Assembly: GCA_039105265.1 (NCBI GenBank) | Contig: JAPFFF010000001.1 | Span: forward strand, 6,820,001-6,884,000 | Source: Tritrichomonas musculus | Lineage: Eukaryota > Parabasalia > Tritrichomonadida > Tritrichomonadidae | Direction: 5' to 3' | Length of the DNA: 64,000 nucleotides | Shown: piece by piece, positions 48,618 to 58,857 of the stretch | How the letters are laid out: each line of letters starts with the position of its first letter | Numbering within the stretch: position 1 is the first letter of the stretch | The notes under the pieces: model-generated | What the model was told of the DNA's origin: nothing | Seen by the model: the letters and a program-made list of their open reading frames with translations, nothing else | Databases searched by the model: none | Program-made: the position numbers and the translations under genes

Positions 48618-50088
48618 TTTGATAAGAAGAATGTTATTAGATTAAAGTGTTTGAATATTTTTCTAATTTATATCTTTACAATTATTTATATCAACTTGGA
48701 TAAGTTTGAAATTTCTAATAGCCACCTTCAACTCAAAAAAAATTAATTACAATGAATCCAGGATTCCATAATAAAATATTTCAAAAAGAACATTTTTCAA
48801 GATTGTTATAGACCATATTAAGGTTGAACAAAAGCAGTATATTTTATCATATTATAATATAATAAAATATATGATGATAAAAAATTTATTTACTAAATAT
48901 AATGGTAAAATTGACGTATGATATAAAAATAAACTAATTTTTCTTTTTGAATGAAAATTTTACAATTTGATAAGTTTAGAAAAAAAATGATGTTTTGTAT
49001 AAATATTATAGCAAATATGAGGAAAATCCAATTTAAAATATAAGATATATTTTTTAGTTAATTTATTAAATTGAATTTATTTTTTATGAAATATTTGAAT
49101 CATCAGAAAATTGAGATCAATTCTATGAAATTATTATATGCTTCAGAATATTGAGCATTTTTTTAAGAAATAATTGTGAGATTGTAAGATATAAACAATT
49201 GTAAAATTGTGAGAAAATAAAGATTTCTGAAAAGTAAAAATATGTAAAGTATTCAAAGAAAAAATCTATCCAAAATAAAGTCCCCAGCGTCGGAATTTTT
49301 GATTTTTTAAAATAAATCTTTTTAAAATCAAAAAATATGGCCAATTTTTCAAATTTTAACTCAGGTTGAAAAGATTAGCTGAGTGATTATTTATGAAATT
49401 ATCTCTACTTTTAGCAAGATATACAATAATTTAAATATATTATATAATGATATTATTAATTTTATGAATATTTAATAAAAAAAATTAAAATTTATAATGA
49501 TATATTTCGCAAAATATGTATTTTCGTTGTCACTTTTTGAATACTACAAAATTGAATGAATACCTTAATAAGGCCTATTGTTATCTAAAAATTAGAATAT
49601 TTATTGAAAGAGGAATTGAAGGTGAATTATAATTAAATTTAATTTTGTGAACTTTACAAAATTTTTATGAATTTCAATGATATTTATTTAAATTTTGTGT
49701 GGAAAAAGCGGTTAGAAATAGCATTCAAACCATATACTGTATTTTTGAATTGCTTTTGAAATTTTGAATTTTTATATGTTCAAACATTTACAGACCTTCT
49801 GAATATGTATTTTTCAAACCTGCCTTTGTAGCATTTATAGCTTAAATAATATAATTTTATTTTATACACTAAAAGCATCTTTTATTGTGAATTTTTTATT
49901 CAGAATTGCATTTTCTTTTTTTCTTAAATTTAATAAAAAAATTACGATTATTACTAATCGTCAAACAATATTAATTGCAGTATAAAATTTATTTAGAAGA
50001 ATGTTTATTCATTTATCAAAAAGTTGTAATTCAGAACCAATTAGTTTTCAAAAAAAGAAAAAATAAACTATAAAAAAAACTGATTATA
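48618..50088. other. AT-rich spacer, 1.47 kb
   Basis: No gene is seen. The frame 49123-49344 on the minus strand is Phe/Tyr/Ile-rich and likely chance. A short GC-rich word, CCCCAGCGTCGG, near 49280-49292 stands out against the background. Its meaning is unknown. Confidence 0.5.
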
Positions 50089-52107
50089 ATGGAGAACAAT
50101 TCCGATTCTATTAATGAAGAAAATAACTTGCAATATGACGACGATAATTTAAATGATAATTCAGTCGATGAAGAAGAAAATGAAAACGAAATTGAAACTT
50201 CTAATCAAGATCTTGATCAAAATTCAAATAGCCGCATTCCAACCCGATCTCGTATACCTTTTCGCCAAGGTTCGTCGCCCAGAAGTGAGCAAAAGATAAA
50301 ACCATTGCATGAGAGATCTCTCAACGGTTTTTCTATTTATATAAATAAAAATGCATATCCAAGAGACTTAAAACCAAAACTTTACCGTTTCAAAACATTT
50401 GATAAATTACTTAGTGAATCAATGAATGTCCTTAACCTTAATTCAAAAGCAATCAAAATTTTTACTGATAAAGGTATTCTCGTAAATGGAAATGATGATA
50501 TAAAAGAAGGGCAAACATATTATATTTCATGTGGTGAGAAATTCAACTATGGAATGCCTTCGCCAGTCAAAAAACGTCCTTTAAGTCAAATTGATCGCTC
50601 ACCTCAACAATCAAAAGTTGAAGAAAAAGAACAAGAAGAAAAAGAACCTCCTCCACCCACAAAAACAAAAGAGCAAATTGCACTCGAGAAGAAAAGACAA
50701 TTTTTCTTAAAAGAACAAAATTCATTTAACAGAACAATGGTTATGGCCAAAAGAACACTTGAAGAAGCTTTGCGTGTTGCGACATCTAGCGTTTTTGAGC
50801 AGTTAGGTGAAAACCAAAGAATACGTCTTCCTAATTGGTATTCTGTACAAACAATCCACGATGACACCCAATTTTCTCTTTTTCAAAGAAGTTTGATAAA
50901 CCAAAAAATCTGTCCTAGTTCAAATGAAGTTCTTCCTGAATTAGATTCTTGGGTATTAGACTCCTTAAAGAACATTTCTCTTAATGAACTAAAATTAGTT
51001 CTTGCAGGACCAAGGCAATCTGGAAAAACGACGCTTCTTTATTCATTAGCTACGCTTTTATTACGAAAACTTCAAGTTTCAGATTCAGCTAATTCATATC
51101 TTTTGTTCCCATTAAATTTTGAATTTCAAACGCTTGAACTCAATGATCACAATCAATTGCTTCGTCTTTTTATCAAAATTGCTTTTGATTCTCTTGAATA
51201 CAGCTGTTTACCATTGGTCCCATATTTACAACAGCTAAGAAAATGGTTTATTATGACTGTTTACGGATCACCAATTCAATTTCCAACGCCAATAACTGGA
51301 ATTCATTCTGCAGACTCTACTCCAGAACAAATATATCCTCGAGTTAATGCTGCATCCATCAAAAGCCTTGCAAAAAGCATAGGAGAAGCTATTAAAGGAA
51401 CTGGTCGCGATGGATTAGAAAAATTCCTTCAAGCAGTTGTTGAATTACCATATATTTTAGCAAAGGCTGTTGGATTAAATGGTGTTATATATATACTTGA
51501 TTCTTTCGAATACAGTGACTATTATTATACTCCATGCGAAAACTGCTTCCCAGAATCATTAAAGCCTATTTCTCTTTCTCGTTTTATATGCAATGAACTG
51601 AACAAAAAAGATGTTTTTTATCTAGTTTCTTTCCAAGAAGAAGAGCATTTCATGGAATGCTTCTCATCTAACGATGCAGCACTGATTGATACAGTAGGTC
51701 TCCTTAGAGATGTTACCTATTCTGCTGAAATTATTGTTAGAAAGCCACCACTCAGAATTGGTTTTGAAGACTGTCTTGGCTGCCCTGGATATATCAACAA
51801 ATTCGATAAATTATGCAATTTGGTTAGAGCAATGAATATTAATTCATCAACTACTTCTCAATATGCCCCAATGAAAACATCATCAGATATGTCAAGAGCT
51901 AAAGTAGTCAAACAAGAAATGATAAGGTTTTGCCAGTTATTGCATAAAGGTGGAAGTGAAATTGTAACCGAAGATGTTCTAAACAGTATGTTTGAAGAAG
52001 AGTTGCTCGTTGTTACTGTAAATGAAAATGAACCTGAGGCTGAAGCTGAAGAAGATATTGATGAAAATAAGAAATCTGAAGAACCTCAACCTGATATTAA
52101 TGAGTAA
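50089..52107 (+). CDS. Doublecortin-domain / P-loop NTPase fusion protein
   Basis: A 672-residue protein. It has an acidic N-terminus (1-50), a basic Ser/Arg linker (50-75) and a doublecortin (DCX) domain at about 78-154. The domain's marks are SIYINKNAYPRDLKPKLYR, the FDKLL helix, the AIKIFTDKGILV strand turn and YYISCGEKF. A Glu/Lys coiled linker (175-235) follows. A P-loop NTPase begins near 290, with Walker A GPRQSGKT at 307-314 and Walker B GVIYILD at 465-471. The end is acidic. DCX domains bind microtubules. The NTPase resembles the STAND/AAA+ group, so it may act as a regulated switch on the trichomonad cytoskeleton. That fusion role is inference. Confidence 0.8.
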   Translation: MENNSDSINEENNLQYDDDNLNDNSVDEEENENEIETSNQDLDQNSNSRIPTRSRIPFRQGSSPRSEQKIKPLHERSLNGFSIYINKNAYPRDLKPKLYRFKTFDKLLSESMNVLNLNSKAIKIFTDKGILVNGNDDIKEGQTYYISCGEKFNYGMPSPVKKRPLSQIDRSPQQSKVEEKEQEEKEPPPPTKTKEQIALEKKRQFFLKEQNSFNRTMVMAKRTLEEALRVATSSVFEQLGENQRIRLPNWYSVQTIHDDTQFSLFQRSLINQKICPSSNEVLPELDSWVLDSLKNISLNELKLVLAGPRQSGKTTLLYSLATLLLRKLQVSDSANSYLLFPLNFEFQTLELNDHNQLLRLFIKIAFDSLEYSCLPLVPYLQQLRKWFIMTVYGSPIQFPTPITGIHSADSTPEQIYPRVNAASIKSLAKSIGEAIKGTGRDGLEKFLQAVVELPYILAKAVGLNGVIYILDSFEYSDYYYTPCENCFPESLKPISLSRFICNELNKKDVFYLVSFQEEEHFMECFSSNDAALIDTVGLLRDVTYSAEIIVRKPPLRIGFEDCLGCPGYINKFDKLCNLVRAMNINSSTTSQYAPMKTSSDMSRAKVVKQEMIRFCQLLHKGGSEIVTEDVLNSMFEEELLVVTVNENEPEAEAEEDIDENKKSEEPQPDINE

Positions 52108-52359
52108 TTTTGAAATATTGTATTAAATGTAAAACTAAAAATTTTATTTGTTTTCTTATTTTATTATTCATATTTGTCGATTTGAGTCTAATTAAAAAAA
52201 AAAAAAAGATTTATCTGGAATTGCTATTTAAAATCGCATAGCAAAAAAGGAAAATAATCAAATATGAAATTTTTGATTTTTAAACTTTAAATAATGCCAT
52301 AAAAACAAAGAATTAATGATTGATGATTACAATAAAAATAATAAAAAATAAAATCAGCA

Positions 52360-53760
52360 TTACTGAAAAGAATTCTGTGATGAAATAAAGCTTGAAGAGC
52401 TTTCAATATCCGTATCGTTGTCATTATCATTATCATTGTCATTGGTAATGCAGCATTTTTCAGTAGCACTAATTTTATTAAAGCATTCTGTGCATACGCC
52501 AAGTGGAGCTGGATCACGATTAGGTATAACTATTTTTTTAAAGCATTTTTTGCAAATGCAGGCACCACATTTTCTGCAGTGATGCTTTCGATTAATTAGA
52601 GTAAATTTGGAATTGCATACCATACAATTAAGAACAAGACTATCTGGAACCCAAACTGGAGCATAATTATCATTATTATTGCTAAACTTTTCTGAACTCA
52701 TTTCTTTTACTTTCTGAAATGCTTGGAGTATCATACTTTTCGCTTTTGAATTTTCCATATTCACTCTGAAACTTTTCTCTTTTTGTAAGATATCAACAGC
52801 ATTTAAAAATATGCCACTATCTTCAACATCACTAATTAAATATTCTCCTGTTTTATAGTTTTTATTAATTTTCAGTGAGTTGCTCATCTTTTTCCATTTT
52901 ATAGAGCCCGCTGTTAAGTTATTAGAATTAGATGATTCATTCGATGATGTTCCTGATGGGAGGATTGTATTTTCGGCAACAATTAATACATCGCTAAACA
53001 CAATTAAATATCTCATTTCAACTTTCTTTCGTGAAAATTTCAATGATTCACCATCAAAGAAAAGTCGACGATGTAAAGTAAACATATCAAAATCTTTGAA
53101 TTTTGTTTGAATCTGTTCCATTCTGCAAGCCTCATCAAAGACATCGATAGCCTCATCAATTTTCGAAATTTCGTCGCAGGTTGTATCTAACGCAACTTTA
53201 ACAAGATTATAATTTTCTTCTTCTTTTGGATCGGAACTTTTTGACTGTGATTTGTTTTGAGAGAATGTATTTAACAGTTGGTCTAACAAAAGGCGGTAAC
53301 GTGGTGGACGTTGAACAGGAGTGATTAAAAAACTTTGGATTGTATTGCAAAGTTTAAGTTCACATGATTTGAAAAAGTTATCAAGACTCTTATTTTCTTC
53401 TCTAGTCCTTATTAAAATTGGATTAGTTGAATGAAAAAGTCGAATATAATCGCAGTAAATAATAATAAGTTTTGGAAATGTTTTAAATGCTTGTCCAATT
53501 GAAATTTGATTGCTGATATATTGATATAACTCTTGGTTTAATGTATCACTAATGAGACGAACTTGAGAAAGTTTTTCAAATAGTTGGGGAATTTGAGTAT
53601 CAATGCTTGGTGAAATTTCACCATCTGCGATTTTTTTGAGAAGAGGTTCTCTAACTAATTTGTCCATCATTTGAAGACCATTATTATAAGTGATTTCACT
53701 TTCTATAATTTCTTTGATCACATTCAATCTCTGGGTGCTTTCCTTCTCATTACTCATCAA
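52360..53760 (-). CDS. RhoGEF of the FGD type (DH-PH-FYVE)
   Basis: A 466-residue protein. The DH domain spans about 12-215, with the diagnostic helix FLITPVQRPPRYRLLLDQLL at 144-163. The PH domain spans about 225-352 (HRRLFFDGESLKF, MRYLIVFSDVLIVAE). The FYVE zinc finger spans about 370-430, with WVPD at 370-373, the pair C379/C382, RKHHCRKCG at 391-399, and C423/C426. The end is Asp/Asn-rich (an Asn-Asp repeat at about 440-450). It activates a Rho-family GTPase and is brought to endosomal membrane by PI3P binding. It is convergent with the doublecortin gene and shorter than animal FGD proteins, which have a second PH domain. Confidence 0.93.
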   Translation of the reverse strand: MMSNEKESTQRLNVIKEIIESEITYNNGLQMMDKLVREPLLKKIADGEISPSIDTQIPQLFEKLSQVRLISDTLNQELYQYISNQISIGQAFKTFPKLIIIYCDYIRLFHSTNPILIRTREENKSLDNFFKSCELKLCNTIQSFLITPVQRPPRYRLLLDQLLNTFSQNKSQSKSSDPKEEENYNLVKVALDTTCDEISKIDEAIDVFDEACRMEQIQTKFKDFDMFTLHRRLFFDGESLKFSRKKVEMRYLIVFSDVLIVAENTILPSGTSSNESSNSNNLTAGSIKWKKMSNSLKINKNYKTGEYLISDVEDSGIFLNAVDILQKEKSFRVNMENSKAKSMILQAFQKVKEMSSEKFSNNNDNYAPVWVPDSLVLNCMVCNSKFTLINRKHHCRKCGACICKKCFKKIVIPNRDPAPLGVCTECFNKISATEKCCITNDNDNDNDNDTDIESSSSFISSQNSFQ

Positions 53761-53889
53761 TTGGATTTTGTAAAAAATCTTGCTCTTTCAATTTTGTGAA
53801 CGAGGGTTCGGAAATTGAAATCTATTTATAATCTCAAATGGTATGTAGCCTACATAATGTAGGTTTGTTAATTAAAAAATCTTAGTCAT

Positions 53890-53891
<2 letters not shown>

Positions 53892-53921
<30 letters not shown>
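53892..53921. repeat. Poly-T tract, 30 bases
   Basis: An uninterrupted T run in the spacer, directly followed by GCATTCACTC and a CCCAAA-rich stretch. Confidence 0.7.
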
Positions 53922-53923
<2 letters not shown>

Positions 53924-55485
53924 ATTCACTCAATTTCTTAGAAACCCAAAAAAAAGTCAGATTTTTGTGGGTTTGGGTCGAAGAAATTAGGTAATCCCAA
54001 AAGAAACGAAACCCAAACAAACCAAGTCAAATCCAAATCTTTAAAAAATGATTTAGACTTAATATTTTATCTCTTTGACCTCCGACTACTTGCATATATA
54101 GAATATTTATTTATTATTAATGATATATTTATTTAATACATTTATTAAAATATTAAATTTTCTAACTGTACGTTTTGAGATATTATCAAACATTTATAAG
54201 CCCAAAATTAACCCAAAAAACAAAAATTCAATGGTTTATGATAATTTTAATGAGAAAGTAATGAAAATATTTTTCATCAAAAACAAAGGAAATTCGATAA
54301 ATTATGCATGAAAATGCAAATTATTATCAAGTGGCGGTATTATTAAGAAAGATTACACTGCTAAGAATCGCCACAAATGAGTACAATCTCAGTTATTTCA
54401 TAACTCTAAAAAGATTCAAAATTTGAAAAAGCAAGCAGCAATATGATGTAATCTACAAGCTTTCACCTTTGTATAATTGGTTATTTTATAAGCATTGTTC
54501 TACAAAAGATGGAACAAATTTTCAGTTTTGAAAAGCTATTCAATCATCTTTTACTACTTGTTTTTAACGTATTTATCGTGTTAAAAGACTATTTTGCGTA
54601 CCAAATTTTACTTATTTGAAAATGATATGAGTTGAAAATCATATATTCATTTTTTACAAAGATAAAAAAGTAATACCTAAAAACTTTGGTAAAATAATAC
54701 GTATTATATTTATATGGTTTATTAAAATAGAGCTTTTTTAAATACTTATCGAAATAAACATAATATATTAAAGATTTTGATATTATCAATTTTACAATGC
54801 TTCTCTCAATTTATTCGTTTTTTTGTTCATACCATTTTGACCCACCAAATATTGTGATGAAAAAATTGAATTACTCTCTCAAAAGTACAACTATTCTAAA
54901 ATTAATCCCTAATATGTTTTATATCTATAAAAATAAATACAAAAAAAAAGCTCAGTTAAAATTTTTATATGAAAATAATTTTGTGATAACTCATTGATTT
55001 CCCTGAAATATTTTAAATTTTGATAGTGGTCTCATAAAATATAAATTTTATATTTGCAAAATATCTATAAAATCAAATCAAAAAATGAAAGAATATAAAT
55101 ATGGTCTTGCTAGTAATTAAAATTTACATTTGAAAAAATATAAAACTCATTATGCAAATAAATAGTTATATCAAAACCCAAGATTTTTAATGAAAATAAC
55201 AAAAACAAAGATATCTTAATTATTTTACCGTGAGCGCGTGATATTTTTTAAAATTATATATAAATATTTAATGCTGCAAAATATAAAGTGTTAAAAATGT
55301 ATTGTTAAAATATGAAATAATTTCGATATAATTTTTTTTACAATTTTAGTTTTTGTTGGGTTTATATGATATATAGAGGCCAACCGACTTACATATAATA
55401 TCTAAAATAAAAACCCACCACAAAAACAAAAATTGCGGTTTTTGGGTTTTTGAACCCAAGGAAATTGAGTGATTTATGTTTGTGA

Positions 55486-55510
55486 TTTTTTTTTTTTTTT
55501 TTTTTTTTTT
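55486..55510. repeat. Poly-T tract, 25 bases
   Basis: A T run directly after TTTGTGA and before GGAAGAGAATG. It adjoins the second CCCAAA-related segment. Confidence 0.7.
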
Positions 55511-55904
55511 GGAAGAGAATGAACCCAAATGAATTCACATTATTTTGAATGAATTCATTAATAAATAAAAAAAAGTATTCATGAATGTATAGTGATTTTA
55601 ACAAGTTTTTAGAATCAATAACTATTAAAGAATAGAGTTAAGTGATGGCCACTTTATCTTGACGATGTCCACATTTTCTTGATACTCTACTTAAACTTTT
55701 GTATTCTGATACATGATAAAATACAAAATATCTATTTGCTATATGTTAATATAAATCGATCTTTTTCGACTCCCATTGCCTTTTTTTTTAAAAAAAAGAA
55801 ATTTACGATTTATACATAAAAAATTGTACGTTAAGTAACTTAAGTTTCTCCATTTCAATTTTACTCGCCATTTCAATATTTTTTGTTTTTGATTATTATT
55901 GTAA

Positions 55905-57417
55905 ATGATTTACTATTATATTGATCCGATATTAAGCTCAGAAGAATGTGAGATATCGGAGTCAACTCTAAAAAATCCTGATCATTATACATTAGATTCA
56001 AGAGTTACTAAATTGGTTCATTCAAGCAAACCATCTGATGTTGCGCTATTTTGTTCTCAATTCAGAAATGACATGAAAACAAAAGGAAAAAAAGAAAATG
56101 TTATTTTACATAACCAATCAATTGCGAAATATAATGAAAATGATATTATTGAAATTATTCATAGTTTAAATGTTGCTGAGAACAATTTTTTATTGGAAAA
56201 AGAACTATATTCAGTCGTCAATTATTTTTTAATGAAAGAAATATGCCCGAAAAAAATGGAAAATATAGAAATACCATACTTATATCGATTTCGCACAGAT
56301 TATTCTTTTAGGTTAAATGTTGAACGAATTTTAAAAAAATACCGACCATTAAAATTTAATTTAAGTAATATTTTTGTGGATAAAAGAGATGTTGGTGTTC
56401 AATCACCTAAACGCCAACCAACATTTCATAAAAACAATAAAAAATATAATAAAGATGTAAATGATGGTATATCACCAACTATGGTTAAAAGCCAAAAAGA
56501 TTCTAACGCTGTTTTAAAGAAAAAGCAAAATAAACAAGAATATAGTGATATGCAAAGAATGTTTTTTCTTTCTGAATCTGATATTGATAATGATATTAAT
56601 GATAATATCCAAGAATTACGTAACAATGAATATGAATCTGACAATACTGAAATCTTCGATATTCGGCTTGATTCAAAAAACACTTATAACAAAATTTTTG
56701 ATTATGATAATTACTCATCAAATAGCGCAAGTAGAGTTGAATATATAAATTTATATTCAGAAAAAGAAAACGGAAATAATAACCCACATTTAACAAAAAG
56801 AGAGCATCACAAGCATAAGAATCATAAGCATAATTCACACATCTCAAAGAATCAAACTCATCAACACAATCATAATAAATCACAATACTCTGATGGTGGT
56901 GAATTGATAGAAATTAAACAAGAATATTCAAGTGAACTCAAATTAAGTAAAAAAAAAAGCAAAACTACCTCATATAGACTCAGAAAACAGTTTAAATCAG
57001 ATTATTAGTCCCTCAAGTTCTGAGAATAAAGTTAAAAACGATGAAAAACCATATAAAAACAAAAACAATAGATTTCATGGTGTATCAAATCCGGCCTTTA
57101 ATCTAAAAGATGAAGATTGCTTCGAAATTCAGTTTGATGATGATGAGACAGTTGAATTAAAGCGTCCTTCCAATTCGATATTAAGTCAAAAGCATGCAAA
57201 CCATGAATCGCAGTCTTTTCAAAGCAACCTATTGAATAAAGAACTCTCGAATAAATCGAAAGGTAAAACTAAAACTAATGATTTAAATCAAAATCAATTT
57301 CCTTCTATTCATTATGGAGAGTACTCATCAAATTATAACGTATGTTCAGAGTATGATACAAGTTTTGAACGTAATGAAAACTTTTTTAATAACAAAGATG
57401 ATGATAAAGTAGACTGA
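55905..57417 (+). CDS. Unknown low-complexity protein with one apparent frameshift in a poly-A run
   Basis: Frame one (55905-57008, 367 residues) has a helical N-terminal domain at about 1-150 (VTKLVHSSKPSDVALFCSQF, YLYRFRTDYSFRLNVERIL). A disordered middle and a His/Lys-rich stretch (HKHKNHKHNSH) follow. Frame +1 is open from the stop onward to 57417 and carries on with Ser/Asn/Lys/Asp-rich sequence. The switch lies near a run of ten A at 56949-56958; loss of one A would give one frame of about 500 residues. A sequencing error in the homopolymer is the simplest explanation. No family is recognised. Similar N-terminal domains in other trichomonad proteins would be the thing to look for. Confidence 0.6.
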
Positions 57418-57874
57418 TTTATGAATAAAAGGTGTACAACCGAATTTTTACAGTAAAACTCAATGATTGGTTTGTTTAAACTAATTATATTTTATTATAA
57501 TAATAATAATTAGTTCTATAAATATTAGCATCGTACAAAATTAAAATTAAAACTAAAAGGATATAAGTATATATTATATTTTCTTCAGAAAATAAATTTG
57601 AGTAAATTATCTCAATTTATTTTATTTATTTTTGATAAGAATTTTATAACACTTTCTAAAAATTTAGAATAGCGATAACTTTTTATATAATTTATTCTAA
57701 TTATTAATTCTTTTGATATATTTTTATATGCTTTTAAAACATTAAGTGTTATATAAAAATAGTTATTATTATTGAAAAAAAAAAAAATCATTTTTTAGCT
57801 AAAAATGAAGAAAAATTGAATTTGTTGAATTATTAAATGATGATTTTAAAAAAATTGGACGTTACAGGAGTCCA

Positions 57875-58030
57875 ATGAAGAATATAATTTTATTTATATG
57901 CATTTACTTTCTAATATATTTGAATTTCATTCCAAATCAAATGTCAGTTTTTTCTAAAAATGCAGATTTAGTTGATTGGTTTCATAAATATAAAAAGTCT
58001 AATATTTCAGTTACTGAAGGATTTCGTTAA
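57875..58030 (+). CDS. Short frame with hydrophobic N-terminus, possible gene remnant
   Basis: 51 residues starting MKNIILFICIYFLIYLNFIP (signal-anchor-like) and then a short soluble part (ADLVDWFHKYKKSN). It resembles the start of a type II membrane enzyme cut short. It could be a truncated gene or chance. Confidence 0.25.
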   Translation: MKNIILFICIYFLIYLNFIPNQMSVFSKNADLVDWFHKYKKSNISVTEGFR

Positions 58031-58680
58031 AAAGTAAAATATTATTTGTATAACACATAGTATACCCATTCAAATGGCATCTATATTTTTTGAATGATAC
58101 AAATATATAAGAAATCGATATATATTGAATTTTTATTAAAGTCTTTATTTTAACCATTACATTTTATAATATTGGATATAAAATATATAAAATATATATT
58201 ATAATTATTAAATAAATTATTTATTAAGGTACAAATCCAGTACGTTACGTAACCGCCATTTTTTTTGACACTTTATAAGAAAAAATCGACATGTTATATA
58301 AAAAATCGAATATCTGACTATTTTTTACATAACATGTCATTGAATTAAGAAAAATGTAAAATAAATGTCAAAAACACACCTTGTCAATTTAAACTTTTTC
58401 AAAGACCCCCATCTATTCAAATAATAAACGTTCTCACTTATCTTAAGATAAATATAAATTTATTTAATTTTATTTTTTATTCAATTTAGTTGTAAGACCT
58501 TTATTTAAGATTTTTTTTCTATATGTTTGAACAAAAAGTTTATCAATAAAAACTTGGATATATTTTAGCTTGTTTTTAAAATCACTAAAAAACGTAAAAT
58601 ATCACCATGATTACAACCTTATTCTAACAATCTTCATTTAAGATAGCTACTCATGGTGTTTTTTTATTTATTTATTTCTT

Positions 58681-58697
58681 GGGCGTGCCCCAGGGGC
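58681..58697. promoter_or_regulatory. GC-rich palindromic element before the kinase gene
   Basis: GGGCGTGCCCCAGGGGC, in which GCCCC-A-GGGGC is a perfect inverted repeat. It stands in very AT-rich DNA about 165 bp before the kinase ATG. It could be a transcription-factor site or a small hairpin. Unassigned. Confidence 0.3.
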
Positions 58698-58857
58698 ATT
58701 AAATTTTTCTTGAAAAAAAATTGAATAAATATTTTTTTTTGATATTGAGGAAGAATTCAAAAATATAAAAAATTGAATGATAATTTGGTTTATCAAAAAA
58801 ATTCAATTCAAATGTAATGAATTCTGAATATATTGAAAAAGTAAAGAAAAAAAAATA

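Larger units (their letters stand above)
53761..55904. other. AT-rich spacer, 2.1 kb, with poly-T tracts and CCCAAA-rich repeats
   Basis: No gene is seen. It contains 30 T at 53892-53921, a segment rich in CCCAAA/GGGTTT around 53935-54030, and a related segment in opposite orientation around 55395-55480 next to 25 T at 55486-55510. The short frames 54120-54311, 54589-54789, 54797-54997, 55346-55528 and 55389-55604 look like chance. Confidence 0.5.
57418..58857. other. AT-rich spacer upstream of the kinase gene
   Basis: 1.4 kb with no convincing gene, apart from the short frame at 57875-58030. A GC-rich palindromic element lies at 58681-58697. Confidence 0.5.

Noticed and set aside
49123-49344. 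73-residue minus-strand frame in the 48.6-50 kb spacer
   Set aside because: Phe/Tyr/Ile-rich with no leader or neighbour logic.
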